A DNA stretch of 64,000 nucleotides from Amyelois transitella (GCF_032362555.1 NC_083515.1:5987001-6051000); one strand, 5' to 3'; positions 23,301 to 35,503 are shown, numbered from the stretch's first letter. The notes: generated from the sequence alone by a model not told the origin. Numbers and translations: made by a program.

Positions 23301-26300
23301 TTGGTACCACAACAACTTCAAACGTAATAACTATAACATCTACACAACACGCTCAAAGTTCCTTACCTACTGCTCAAACAACAACGGATGAAGATGAAAA
23401 TGCTGGATATGGTAATCCAAATCAAGAAACTAGCTCAATGTCAACAACACTTCAATCAACAAATACAACGCCTATTCCTGGGAAATCAGAAAGCAATTGT
23501 ACATCTAGTGGATTCATGGGTGACGAAACAGATTGCAAAAAATTCTATAGATGCGTGGATAAAGGAGATGGTGACTATAATCGTTATGAATTTACATGTG
23601 GTGAAGGAACAGTTTGGGATCCCAAAATAGAAGCTTGTAATCATCCTTGGGCAGTTGAAAAGTGTGGTGGCACATTTTCGTCTACAACGGAAAAAATAGA
23701 ATCATCAAGTATAACAGACACTAATACTGCTCAGTCAGTAACGCAAAATGATGAATCAGATAGCGGTTATGGTATGCAACAGGATGAAATTTCTTCATCG
23801 CAATTAGATACATTATCATCATCACCAGCCAGTATCACTACAACAACTGAACAACAAAACTCTTACAATGATTGTACGTCTAATGGATTTTTTGGAAACC
23901 ATATGGATTGTAAAAAGTTTTACAGATGTGTTGAAAATGGCAATGGTAGTTTTACGCGTTATGAATTCTCATGTGGTGAAGGTACTGTTTGGGACTCAAA
24001 AATACAATCTTGTAATCATGCATGGGCGGTTGAAAACTGCAATGAAAATCAAAATAATGAAATTCACAAAGAAGATGGAATAACAAGTAATGGAACCACC
24101 ACTTTTAATCCATCTTCATCAACTACAAGTTACAATAATGAGACTGATATTGAACAGCCTGCAAGTCAATCAACTACATCTAAACCATCTGAAGAAAATG
24201 GAGTAACCACTATTGATTACTGTAAAGTTAGTGGCTTTATAGGTGACACGCAAAATTGTAAAAAGTTTTATAGATGCGTTGATAACGGAAATGGTGGTTT
24301 TACACGATATGAATTTATTTGTGGCGAAGGTACAGTTTGGAATCAAGAAATACAGGCGTGTGATCATGAAAACGGTCTCTCGTGTAATGAAAATGGAGAA
24401 AGTGTTACAAAAGAACCACACAATGATGAGATTTATTTCGATAACAATACCACTAAAGAACCGACTACTTCTGATAGTTCTGTAAGTGAAAATAAACCGA
24501 CACCAAGTCAAAATAATAATGTTTGTCAAAATGAAGGATTTTATGGGGATCCTAATGACTGTAAAAAGTTTTATAGATGCGTGGATAATGGAAAAGGAAG
24601 TTTTACTAAATTTGATTTTACTTGTGGAGATGGCACAGTTTGGGATCAAGAAATACAAGCTTGCAATCATGAATTAAATAGCAAATGTTTCAAAAATAGT
24701 ACTGTTTCTGTAAGTGAATCGACGCCTTTTACTACTTTTACAACTACAACAATGTCAGTTTATACAGAAGAAACTGAAAATCAATCATCTATAACAGATT
24801 CTCAAAATGATACGTGTCCATCGGAAGGGTTTTATCCAAATTCCGCGGATTGTCAAAAATTTTATCGATGTGTAAGTAATGAAAAAGGAGGATTTACTAA
24901 ATATGACTTCACTTGTGGAGATGGAACAATGTGGGTTCAAGATATTCAAGCTTGCGATCATAAAGATCATGATTATAAATGTCAAAATAATGCACCAACT
25001 ACAAAGCCTGAGCAATCTTCAAATCAATCAACAACTACAGAATACCAATCACCATTTGTCCCTTCATCAACTTTGGCTGATTCAACAGAAAAACCACATG
25101 ATGAATATCAAGACAATTCTTCAAATACACCGACACAAGATGATATTTGCTCATCAGAAGGATTTTATCCTAATAGAAAGGATTGCAAAAAATTCTACAG
25201 ATGTGTAGATAACGGTCAAGGCAGTTATACAAAATATGATTTCACTTGTGGTGAAGGTACCGCTTGGGATACAGATATTCAGACATGTAATCATATTAGC
25301 GAAGTACCCAGGTGCTATACCAACATGAGTGAAAATACTCAGAGTCAAACTATAGAAGATGAAGGAGTATCTCAAACAACAGACAGTAGTGATTCTACAC
25401 AGAAACCCATGGTTTCTGAAAGTACATCATTATCAAGTAATGATTTGTGTGAGGCTGAGGGCTACTTTGGTAATAAACAAGACTGTACAAAATTCTATAG
25501 ATGTGTTGATAATGGAAAAGGTGGTTTCACCAAATATGATTTCGATTGTGGTGAAGGAACCATATGGGATCAAGATGTAACAACCTGTAATCATCCTCAA
25601 GATGTCGTAAATCCATCATGTCAGAATTATCAATCTGAAACAAGTTCAGCATTTCCTCCAACAACACAATTTAGTAATACTAATGATGCAAATGAACAAA
25701 CGACAAATTGCTCTCAGCAAAGTACAACTAAAAAACCAAAAAATGAAAACGTCACTTGTGAAAAAGCAGGTTATTATGCAAATCCAAACGACTGCAAGAA
25801 ATTTTACAGATGTGTAGATTGGGATGGTAACGGGGAAAGATTTTCTGTTTATCATTTTGAATGTGGAGAAGGCACTATATGGGACCCTCAGCTAGATACT
25901 TGTAATCATGAAGATTCTGTTTATCCACCACGAGACTGTAGTGGAGTGCAATCTCAAAATGAGAATAATCTCCAGGAAAATTCTACCGAAGAAACGTCTT
26001 CCCAACAAACCACAGAATCCACGACACAAGATTCAACAACTTATGGACAGACATCAACTACTAAAAAATCGACTACGGAAGAAACAACAACTCAACAAAG
26101 CACAACAATGGAAGCGACAACAACAGTGGGCACAACAACTACACAATCTTCCTCAACAGAAAGTTCAACAACTCAACAATCTTCAACAAGCGATGGAACA
26201 GCAATAACAACAACTACTACTGAAGGCACTACTACTACTCAACAATCAACAACAATAGAGCAATCAACGACAGAAATCACATCGACTCAAGAAACCACAA

Positions 26301-27207
26301 CAGCAGATAAAACTACTTCTCAGGAAATGACGACAACTGAAAGTACTACCACCATACAAACATCTACAACTGAAGGAAAGACTGATGAAAGTACAACTAC
26401 TACTGAACAGTCAACAACTGATGAATCGACTACTCAACAATTAACAGAAAGTAGTGTAACTACTGAAGGATCAACGGATGATCAATTATCTACGACAGAA
26501 TCAATGTCATCAACTGAACAAACGGAAGATGGATCGACGACGGAGAGTACAAGTACTGAAGGAACATCTTCAAAAGAATGTCCAGATACAGATGAAGATC
26601 AATACTTGTACGTTTGCCCTACCTCATTTAGAAGACATCCAAAATATTGCAATATGTTTTATCAGTGTACAGATGATGACAATCATGAGCCAAAAATTGC
26701 GGTATTCACATGTCCAAATAACACCATTTATGATGAAAATAAAACACAATGTGTCGAAGAAAGTAGAGCTGAAAAGAAATGCGATGGAGAAATTGCGCAT
26801 AGCCGGAGAATCAAACGCCTTGATACATATTATAAAGAACCGGTAAGAATTGTCTTTATTTTTGTTTGAATTGTTTCTGAAATTACCATATTAATTATAA
26901 ATTTAATTATCACGCATAAAAATTGTTTCAGATTGTGGTTGGAAAAGAAAAACATTCTTGCTCTTTAGCAGGCTATTACCCATTTGAGATATCTAGTGAA
27001 TGTTCACCTGCATTCTTAAAGTGCACACAAAAAGGTAAATCGGGCCCCTTGCGAGGTTTTGTTTATCTGTGTCCCGAGGGCTATGTATACTGGAATATCA
27101 GTAAGAGATGTGAGAGGAAAGAAAGTATGAAGGACTGCAAAACATCAGACACCGACTGGAATAAAAGATGGGAAATACCAGTAGAGCGCAAAAATTTAGC
27201 TTTTTAA
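20385..27207 (+). CDS. mucin-like multi-CBM14 chitin-binding protein (peritrophin / insect intestinal mucin type)
   Basis: Exons: 20385-20484, 21275-21447, 21827-26842, 26932-27207. Phases agree, and the predicted length is 1,854 aa. The N-terminus reads MELHIINCLPLLLVILAVEA, a signal peptide. The Met at 20406 has the best start context, and further in-frame Met codons lie at 20385, 20391 and 20397. It contains 12 canonical peritrophin-A (CBM14) modules, each with six Cys and the pattern C-x-GF-x9-C-KKFYRC-VDNG, then CGEGTVWD and CNH. A Thr/Ser/Gln-rich mucin segment follows (about residues 1462-1675), then two diverged Cys modules. Such proteins bind chitin in the peritrophic matrix or cuticle-side matrices. 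Module 1 is split by the second intron, whereas modules 2-12 sit in one exon without introns. It converges on the minus-strand gene at 27774. The tissue of expression cannot be read from the sequence, and orthology to a named mucin is not proven. Confidence 0.93.
20905..21136 (+). mobile_element. TGCCGTGTGG-type repeat in intron 1 of the chitin-binding gene
   Basis: It starts TGCCATGTGGTTTCCGG, has AGGGATACGCTTATAAACTT and GGCGATGGGCTAGCAACC, and ends ACAGACGTGACCATATTGTA. It has the same orientation as the host gene. Confidence 0.8.
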
Positions 27208-27685
27208 AATAACTTCTTAAATTTTCTTAAGTGTCGCCACTATATTATATACTCGTACAAACAATTCAAGAAATTGCTATGACTGAAGTTAAAAATAATA
27301 TAATATCCTAGTAGATTATGTAATATTTACAATAATTTGAAGCCACTTTGGAAATTTGTACAGGTTGTATAATTTATACGGCAAAATATTACCACTCATA
27401 AAGACAGATGACTTTTATATTTTTATATTAAATCAATTAGTTCCAGAGGTAAAACTATTCAGTAGAAATGTTTAGTTCAATAATACTTGGTATAGAATCT
27501 AGTCTTCTCAAGTAGGTTACAGTAGACATTATTATTAGCTATTTTGGCTGCCATAAGTTTGTATAAGCTTGATTTAACCTTGTGATCCAGATATTGTGTT
27601 AAATTTGAAACAATATTTTGATCACGACTATTTAGATATAGTAACGTAGTTCTTAAAAAATTTAAGTATACTAAGATATGAACGA

Positions 27686-27691
27686 AATAAA
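27686..27691 (+). promoter_or_regulatory. polyadenylation signal AATAAA
   Basis: It lies 479 bases after the stop of the chitin-binding gene and is the first clear AATAAA there. The minus-strand neighbour's signal begins only 27 bases further on, so the two 3' ends must abut or overlap. Confidence 0.6.
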
Positions 27692-27717
27692 GTTATGAAA
27701 CAAAATACAAAGAGATT

Positions 27718-27723
27718 TTTTAT
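27718..27723 (-). promoter_or_regulatory. polyadenylation signal AATAAA (complement)
   Basis: TTTATT on the plus strand, 51 bases beyond the stop codon of the minus-strand gene that ends at 27774. Confidence 0.6.
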
Positions 27724-27773
27724 TCAAATAGTAGTTCTCAAAATCTTTTTAATACACAAAATAATATTAACCG

Positions 27774-30091
27774 TTAAGGAAATATAACATCGATTCCATT
27801 ACATGAAGTAAGACTATCGTTTTTGCAGAATAAGGACAATTCGTCCATTATAAATTCGGAAACAGTATCTTCACTTTCGTGACGAAGTACATTACTAAAT
27901 AAAGTACCAATAAAAGCGTGGCAAGGTGCTTTAGACGCTAAAATGTTTCCACTTAAATCTATTGTTAATTGATCTATTGATTTATTGCTATTGATATTAA
28001 CATGCGACTTTTTATCATTTATTGTCACATTCGACGGATCGTTATTAGCTATATTTATGTTTGAATAAATTATATTGGATTCAAAATGATTTGATGTGAT
28101 ATTAATATTTCGGTTATCCATACTTAGACTTTTATTTTTCTCTTCTTGACCAACAGGTTTTAAATATATAATACTTTTTCTTTGTCTCGTTACATTCTGT
28201 TTATTTTTATCACTCGATAAATATTTAAAAACGACAGGTAAAGTATTTGAATTATTATTATTTACTGTGTATGATATTTCATCGAGTTTATTGTTTGCGT
28301 CATCTATTCCAATGAAATCAGGAGTATATTTTTTTGGTTCTTGCGAACCTTTTTTGTCATTTTTACTAAGTTTAATTGCATTGTTTTTTTGTTGAAATGA
28401 TCCAGTTATTTTGTCTGACACGATTTTAGTATCATTTAATAGGTTAATCGCAAAAGGATTAAAAAATCTGCTTTCAGCCGTTTCCAAGGATGTGAATTCC
28501 TCATTTTTTCTTGCTTCAATTTTAAGATTATTACCATCTAGTAGTTCCATGGCATCAATAATATCACGTATGTTATTAACCTTGGGTCGGTTTAGATTAT
28601 TATTTTCATTTGTTGTTTTCTCTAAAGATACTGTTTTTAAGGAACGGGATGATTCCTTGTATATTTTTAGTAAGGTCTTCACTTTTTCCATATGACGAGT
28701 ATATGGAGAATTCGGTATCAACATGATTGGATTAAAGGCTAAGCCACCTCTTTCCCATATTGAGATAGCTCTGACCATGAATTCAATGAAATGATGTGGC
28801 ATATTTCTCCAGCGTTTGCTTATAGGTGATGTATCTAAATATTTTGTCAAGAAAATTTGTTCCAATTTTATCAAGCTTTTTTTATCACCAGCGACTTCTT
28901 CATTCAAAAGTGATTGTAGAGCAACCTCGTTATTTATATTATCATTTGATGTCTTTAGTAAATCAATTGGAGAGTTAACATCATTAACAACTACAATCAA
29001 ATGATAAGTATACTCGTTGTATTGGGTTGAAAGAGCTGATAGATGAGGTAAAAACTTTGTAACATCTATTTCGTCATCTATTTTCACATGTACATGCATT
29101 AAGACATCAAACGTAGAAGGTTTCTCAATGTATGGAAGTCTATTGTATTCAGTAGGTATCAGGGCATAAACAGCTATCCCATTGTATATAAATAATGTAG
29201 TAATTACTATCATTCCTGTAGCTATCCACCAGTATAACAAGACTGTAGACCAATAGCCTGAAATGAAAAAAGAAGAAGTAATAATAATACTTTTTATAAC
29301 GTAATGTCACAGAACTTACTAGTCGAATTGAAGTCTCCGCTCATTAAGGGTATACAATGTTAGATTTTATAATATACGCAACCTTCAAAACAGTACCTAC
29401 TGTTATTATAAAGATGTGCATCCCAGGCAATGTGTATCACCATTTATATTTTTCAAAATTATTAGTAAGTATGAAGACTATGATAGAGTTAATAAATTTG
29501 TTAGTTAGTGTTTAGTTATAGCTATCTATTAAATTTCTCTTTAACACTAAATCTGCTGAACAGACTAAGATGAAATTGTAAAGTGATACATTCTTTATTT
29601 AAATCAGGTATATGATATGAACAGAAACATTGAGTGAAGTAAGATTCAAATATAAATAAGATAGTCTCTTAACCCATCGCCTAATAGAAGAATCCCCCCT
29701 ATTTTCCCCCTTCACCTTGATTGATTTTCACAATCTGCACAAAATAAGGAGTTGGCAGACACTAGTGATATTTTACATATATACATAAAATCACGCCTCT
29801 TTCCCGGAGGGGTAGGCGAAGACTACCTATTTCCACCTGCCACGATCTCTGCATACTTCCTTCGCTTCATCTACATTCATATTTTTTTTTTTTATTCTTT
29901 TGTATTTTATTATATTAAATAAAGTGATACGTACCCGGCCAACGTTTTAGAAGGAAAGCTGCGCCTCTTACTTTATTTCTAACTCTGTTCCTTATTGTCA
30001 TTGGACGGAACCGCTGCTGTCGACCAAATCGTTCTTCCTCAGAGTAATCGTCATGCAACAACGGATATTGCTCAACACTCGTCGCAGTCAT
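27774..30091 (-). CDS. type II membrane protein with decayed GT32/A4GALT-like domain, paralogue A
   Basis: Exons complement(29935-30091) and complement(27774-29257), phase 1, give 546 aa. The cytosolic tail begins MTATSVEQYPLLHDDYSEEE and holds an acidic dileucine motif (EQYPLL, residues 7-12). A membrane anchor spans about residues 58-85, followed by a lumenal part. Residues 201-206 (RWRNMP), a helix, then IWERGGLAFNP (to 229) resemble the block around the DXD motif of A4GALT-type glycosyltransferases (usual form KYGGIYLDLD), but the Asp residues are missing. A long Asn/Lys/Ser-rich linker follows, then a conserved C-terminal Cys/His module. It is the paralogue of the gene at 32711. A pseudoenzyme of the Golgi or endosomal membrane is my inference. 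A possible acceptor just before the ATG (at 30094) hints at an upstream exon. Confidence 0.85.
29783..29890 (-). mobile_element. LINE 3'-end type repeat in the intron of paralogue A
   Basis: The complement of the 17243 family: TCACGCCTCTTTCCCGGAGG and CATACTTCCTTCGCTTCATC. It ends in a T-rich tract. Confidence 0.6.
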
Positions 30092-32710
30092 ACCTGATTA
30101 TATAATCTAAATGTAAAATAAATCAGAACAATTTAATAAATCAATCATGAGATCAAATAATATTCGATTGAAATAAGCTTGTTGACGCTCGTTTTCTGAC
30201 TTTAGCTTTATAAAAGGAGGCGAGTTAAAAAAGCAATGGAGGGTGAATGTAGGTAATTTAATATTTTTTTCATATATCTATTTGAATGAACTAGATTATA
30301 AGTAAGAATTGAAATACAAACAAAAAACTAGCCAAGTGCGAGCCGGACTAGCGCACGAAGGGTGTCGTACCGTTTGTTACTTAACATTGTTTCAACCTGT
30401 TGATTAATATAATATCAATTCAATAATTGCTTAAAAATTACTTATCTCGTACGGGCAACCCCCTTTAGTTAAACTTTATTGTTATTTAATGATTTATTTT
30501 GAAAGTTAATATACAAGTAAATGCTCTGTAATAATTTTAAGCGTCTATCAGTTATCATCTGATATATAGATATATTAAATCTGGAACCATCACGATTTTC
30601 CTATAGCGCCCCTTCATAATATTTTTAGTAGGTACTTGTTGTAATAGCTTCAACGGCAACAATACAAATTTTGTAAAAATCTTAACTTTCTAACTATCAC
30701 GGTGATAGAGGATGCTTAGTAATAGGATCCCGTTTTTACCTTTTAGGCAGGGAACGGTTAAAAATTACTATTGGATGGTTATTAGATAGACATCGAATTC
30801 AAAACTGTGATTAAAATAATTGTCTGTCTGTTTGAATTCAAGCGTCACATAAAAACTACTACTAGTTGGATTACAATAAACTTGGTATGATTATGCTTTA
30901 GCATCCGGGGCGCAATAGTTTGCGATAAAAAAAGACAATATGCGCGAGCGAAACCACGGTATAATGTTATGTAATTATAAATGCTCTCTTTGTTAGCATT
31001 TGCTACTTGGAGTTTGGCACTTAATTTAAGTTTTACCTTTTATAGTGTTACCTTTAATAAAGGATTTTCAGAAAATTCCACAGGACATGAAATCGCGTCA
31101 TTGTGAGTCGCGGTAAAAGCGTGCGTAAAATATAATAAAAAAAATCTAAGTTATAAGGTGTATAGCGATGGAATTTCATCCCGGAAAAGAAACTGTTCAC
31201 GTTAAAATTGTGATAAATGACTAGGTATGTAAGCAAGCGGAAAGCTAGTTTTTAATATTAATATGAAAGTATGGATTAAAGCAGAAAATTATATAATCGC
31301 AAACAATCCTTTGTTCTGAAGGGGGCCTACAATAATATATATCAAGTTTAGGCAAATGCAACAAGTTACTCATAAAAAACATTTTACTACAACCACGGAG
31401 ACCCAAAAGGTTCATTATGTTTTTCTCTCTCGCTTAGTTGAATCTGTGGCCACTTTGCCGCTTTTTAATTTCTATTCATCTATATTTTTCAATTACAATT
31501 TAAACATACCTTATTTTTGCTTTTATTTTTCCAAAAGTATTTTAAACACTAATCCACTGTATATGTTCACGCATTATGACTAATCTTGACTGAACAATGG
31601 ACATGGAGCTGTTTCAAGCGAGAAGCACGTAAGTATATCTTGCCGGTATTAATTTTGTTGAATCAACACACCATTCGTCTCACGTATTGGCTGCAGAAGT
31701 AAGTACTAATCATTTATTGTTTGATTTTGCTGATTTCAAATATAAGTAAGTCAAGGTATCAAAAGTTGAAGTTATCAAAGACATGAGTAGTCAATAATAG
31801 AACGTACCTTGGGTGCTGACCCAAATACTGAATCCCCAGACGCCTGCCAAGCGTTGGGTTGGGATTTTGTTCCTTCTTATGTGCCTCTTTGAAAAACGAT
31901 TTGACGAACGAAAAGAGAAAGATGAATGAGAATAATTATGGTCTTTAGTAATTGAAGGTACAGAAATCCACACTTATGAAGTATTTATCCCTTAGGTAGT
32001 CAATAGTCATTTCCAGAAACTTAAAGTCACACTAAGCTAAATCAAAAATGGATAGACAAACAGGTTGCTACCCCATTGAAGTTTATTTACAATCTGCACG
32101 GGAATGGACCTAAATATATCAGAATAGAAGCAGCTATTCTTCATAAATATACTTATAAGCGAAGTAAATTTTTAATTAAGAATATATTTGAAGGTTCCCA
32201 ATAAGTAGGTATTATACACACACAGACAGGATATTGATTGAAACCTGTTTTTATTTTCGAAATCAGAATAAATTTTAGGAATAAATAGTAAAAGTCAGAT
32301 TGATTGTAAATTGATTAGCACAAATTTTCGCAACAATAAAAAAACATAAAATAACATAGTGAACTAATTAGGTAAGTAAAGTAAGTAAGTAGGTATATTT
32401 ACTGAGATAGGAATTATAAAAGGCTCATTTAAATAAAATAACGTATTAAAATATGTATTTTATAAAAATATTTTTTGCTAACTTGCAACTAATAAAAATA
32501 GTCCCGAAATTTTTAGCATGTTATCATGCTAAAATTTCGGAGGTACGAGTATTTTTACATCTTTCATCATTATTCATTTCATGTAATGCCTTGTGTTCTA
32601 CTAGGAGTGGCCACTTTAAAAAAGGCTATATAATGCTCGTTGTTGTTGCGTCACAATAACTGCTACAGATTATAATACTTTGCAATTTTATATTTTATAG
32701 ACAAATTGCA
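30092..32710. other. divergent intergenic region between the paralogues
   Basis: This 2.6-kb region must hold both promoters. 30327-30800 is a dispersed repeat that opens GCCAAGTGCGAGCCGGACTA and later has GGATCCCGTTTTTACCTTTT, of a kind common in Lepidoptera. 32504-32540 is a hairpin (CCGAAATTTTTAGCATG with its complement, one bulged base). An exon candidate lies at 31597-31628. I saw no convincing TATA-box and initiator pair. Confidence 0.55.
31597..31628 (+). CDS. candidate first coding exon of paralogue B
   Basis: ATGGACATGGAGCTGTTTCA begins a 32-base frame that ends at a strong donor, GTAAGTATATC. Its phase (two bases over) fits the acceptor TATATTTTATAG at 32700, where the next exon would start with one base and run in frame into the ATG at 32711. 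The product would then begin MDMELFQARSTQIAM and be 560 aa. No RNA support is available, and the region could equally be untranslated. Confidence 0.35.
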
Positions 32711-34754
32711 ATGGTGGAGCTTTCTCCACAGACAAAGAATCAAGAAGAACGTCCGTTGTTGAAGGTGGAAGGGGCAAGTGGCGATGGCGGTGGTCGGCAG
32801 ATGCCGCCCACCGACACGGCATGGAGTGTTACATGCTCCACAAGACGTTCTTGGTGGGACCGCTGGCCAGGTTGTATACATATCGGTGTCAATCATGACT
32901 CTCCTAGAATTCATAAACTTATAAAGAATCAGTTTGAAATAGTCGTCAACATGCGCTTTGTCACTATAATGAAGCTCGGGTTCATCTTTATTAAGCGTCA
33001 CCTACGATACTCGTACTAGAAAAGAATCCGTTATTTGAACGGAGCGACTTCTGTATATCACCGTGTCAACAAGGGGAATCTTATCCAATGTGCATCGTGG
33101 GTAGATTTTAATTCTATTGCCTAAACAGAGTTAGTTCTTCTCGATCTTTCCTATCGCCATTAGAGCATCGAATAGCTTTGGATCGATCCAACAATATAGT
33201 TTGCATCGGCACATAAATCGTATTGAAGACAATTATAATAGACAATTCATCAGAATATGTCTTTTTCTTTCAGAATTTTTAACAGCCTTTTGGATGACTG
33301 GAATTCTATTGGCGATTTCATTCTTGGTGATGTACGTCTTGACTATTGGCTCCGTGAAGAGACAGCCGGTTGTAATCCTCAAATGCAATAGCTCTAACCC
33401 TTATAATGAAGTCTATTATCATCAAATAGTTCAAAGGCAGAATTCTGAAATGATGTCAATGTATTCAGATTACTTAGCTGAAATGGCTACTAAATATCCG
33501 CTGCTACATTTCAATGTTATTTTCATGATAGACGATACCATTCCAAATAATGGAAGATATCGACATATTAACATTTACGGTCGCTTAATTCCCATTCATA
33601 CAAGAGATGCAATTAGTAATTTCGAATATTATAATAGTAAAAAAATTAAAGAATTCCAACAAAAATATCACAATGTCAATGTAACGGTAATACCACTCAG
33701 CAGATTTATGGCACGCACACTATTGCGATATAAGTGGAGAACTATTCCTACTTTGTACTTGTCATTTTATGCGAGAATTTTCGCCGTTTGGCAAACTGGA
33801 GGAATAGGTATGGATTTACCTACATTCAATTACAAATACAAAAATCATCTAGATCAGGATAGCAAAATCACGTCTATTTTGAAGCAACACAATGATGGTA
33901 TAAAAGCAGATGATTATAAACGAGCACTAGAATATACTGAAAGAAATGAAGAAAACGAGATCTACTCTGCAATATTTGAGGTGGTTAATCAAATGATAAC
34001 GAACTTCTTTAATAGTTCATACTGGTTTCCATCAATTCTACCGCAAAAAGATTTGACAAACAAAGAACCACTGGTGAGAACATACAGAAATAAACGTGAC
34101 GTTCCCTTAAAAGTAGTTGATAATTATACATCAATTAACGATACTAAAGATTTTATTAAATTTGGATCTGTTAACGCAACCAATGACAATGCGGAGAAAC
34201 ATAAGAAACCAACTGGAGAATATATTTCACTCAATAAAACTACTTTTAATATGACTGAAAGGAATCTTATAAAATTACTTAAAGGTGGGGGATCGAAGTT
34301 AAATAATACTGTAAAACCGACCGAGAAACATCAAACTACTACTTCAAATGTACTTGCACGCAACGATAACTACGTAGAGCCGAATATGTTCATGTCTTAT
34401 CAAATATCAGTTTTATCGGATGATTTAGGCATGATGAATTTACCATTTCCAAATTTTATTAATATGGAATCCCCATTATTCAACTTTGGAAAAACTTTTG
34501 ATAAAGATAATTTGGATAAAGTGAAATATGATAAATCGTATGCACGTGCCCCAAACTTCTTAACACTTACGTCTGAAGGCTCATTCGCAGCTTCAACAGC
34601 TGTAATGCATCCATTATTGGGCCATTTGTTGTCTTGCGGTTGTAAACGAATGTCTCCTAGGATTTCTATACAAGAAGCATTTTTGAGTCAGTGTGCTGAA
34701 TCAATTAAAGATGACCTGTACTGTGATAATATTTATTTGCTTAATTTAATTTAA
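32711..34754 (+). CDS. type II membrane protein with decayed GT32/A4GALT-like domain, paralogue B
   Basis: Exons 32711-32870 and 33274-34754, phase 1, give 546 aa, the same length as paralogue A. The tail has EERPLL (residues 13-18) and ends ...RRSWWDRWP directly before the intron, matching ...LLKRWP in A. The anchor is about residues 55-79. The lumenal part has KWRTIP at about 207, then a helix and VWQTGGIGMDLP at about 236. This is one step closer to the GGxxLDxD form of A4GALT-type enzymes than A is, but still lacks a clear DXD. The C-terminal module HPLLGHLLSCGCKR aligns with HAFIGTLFSNVLRH of A, and both end near Leu-x-x-C-(N/D)-x-I. The donor GTTGTA is weak, but the paralogue's phase supports it. 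Function unknown; catalytic activity doubtful. Confidence 0.85.
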
Positions 34755-34872
34755 AGTCGTTTTTATGATAATTATTGGCATTATATAAATATTTTTGTAG
34801 AATTCTTAGTTCGTACCTATATTTAGTGAATGTTTTATTATCTCGACCCAAAATGTCTTGTTTATCTTACGA

Positions 34873-34878
34873 AATAAA
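34873..34878 (+). promoter_or_regulatory. polyadenylation signal AATAAA
   Basis: 118 bases after the stop of paralogue B. Confidence 0.6.
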
Positions 34879-34984
34879 ATATTATGAAATTCCATCTGAT
34901 TTATTTAATATGTATATTATGATAAATTAAATGTAATAACTTACCAGCAGTTCGACTGTCTAGGTAGGTACCTAGATATCCCAA

Positions 34985-35335
34985 TTTATCTATACATATA
35001 ATAAAACAGTAAAAATATTTTGCCTGTACATTTGTATATTTGACTGACATGGATAGAGGGACACTTAAAATGAATAATAGAAAGCAAAAATTTATTTTTC
35101 ATTTTTTGTCGTCTGTCTGTATGTATGATGATACTTATCTCCGAAAGTTCTGAACCGATTTACTTAAAACTTTCATCAATTGCTTTGTTTTAACTCAGAA
35201 AAACATTCAAAGTTCATCAAAATCGGTTCCCTAAAAAAAAGTTATTGTCACTTGAATGAACTCAAGGCATGAGAAATAAGTTTACGCGTAAAAATTCGAA
35301 ATTTACGCGGACGAAGTCGCTGGTAACAGCTAGTT
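34985..35335 (+). mobile_element. dispersed repeat with GAACCGATTT core
   Basis: It shares AGTAAAAATATTTTGCCTGT, GGATAGAGGGACACTT, AGAAAGCAAAAATTT, GTCTGTCTGTATG and a TTAACTCAGAAAAACATT block with an inverted copy at 49400-49720. It ends in TACGCGGACGAAGTCGCTGG, a tail typical of lepidopteran RTE-like repeats. The family name was not determined. Confidence 0.7.
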
Positions 35336-35336
35336 C

Positions 35337-35503
35337 TTTATATTTATACTAGAGGCCGCCCGCGACTTCGTCCGCATGGAAACCCTATCAATCCCGCGGG
35401 AACTCTGGGATAAAAAGTAGCCTATGTGTTATTCTGGGTCTTCAGCTACCTACATACCAAATTTCATGGTAATCGGTTCAGTAGTTTTTGCGTGAAAGAG
35501 TAA
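35337..35503 (+). mobile_element. RTE-like 3' repeat, left part, interrupted by Harbinger
   Basis: CTAGAGGCCGCCCGCGACTT to GCGTGAAAGAGTAA. The same unit continues at 38577 (CAAACATCCATACATCC ... AGTAGTAGGAT) after the transposon, so the two pieces form one repeat with a TAA shared at the junction. Confidence 0.85.

Noticed and set aside
24170-24670. 166-codon minus-strand frame inside the chitin-binding exon
   Set aside because: It is a mirror of the repeated CBM14 coding sequence. The plus strand has full domain evidence, and the minus product only reflects its codon pattern.
32663-33001. 112-codon minus-strand frame opposite exon 1 of paralogue B
   Set aside because: It overlaps an exon supported by the paralogue's structure and has no motif of its own.
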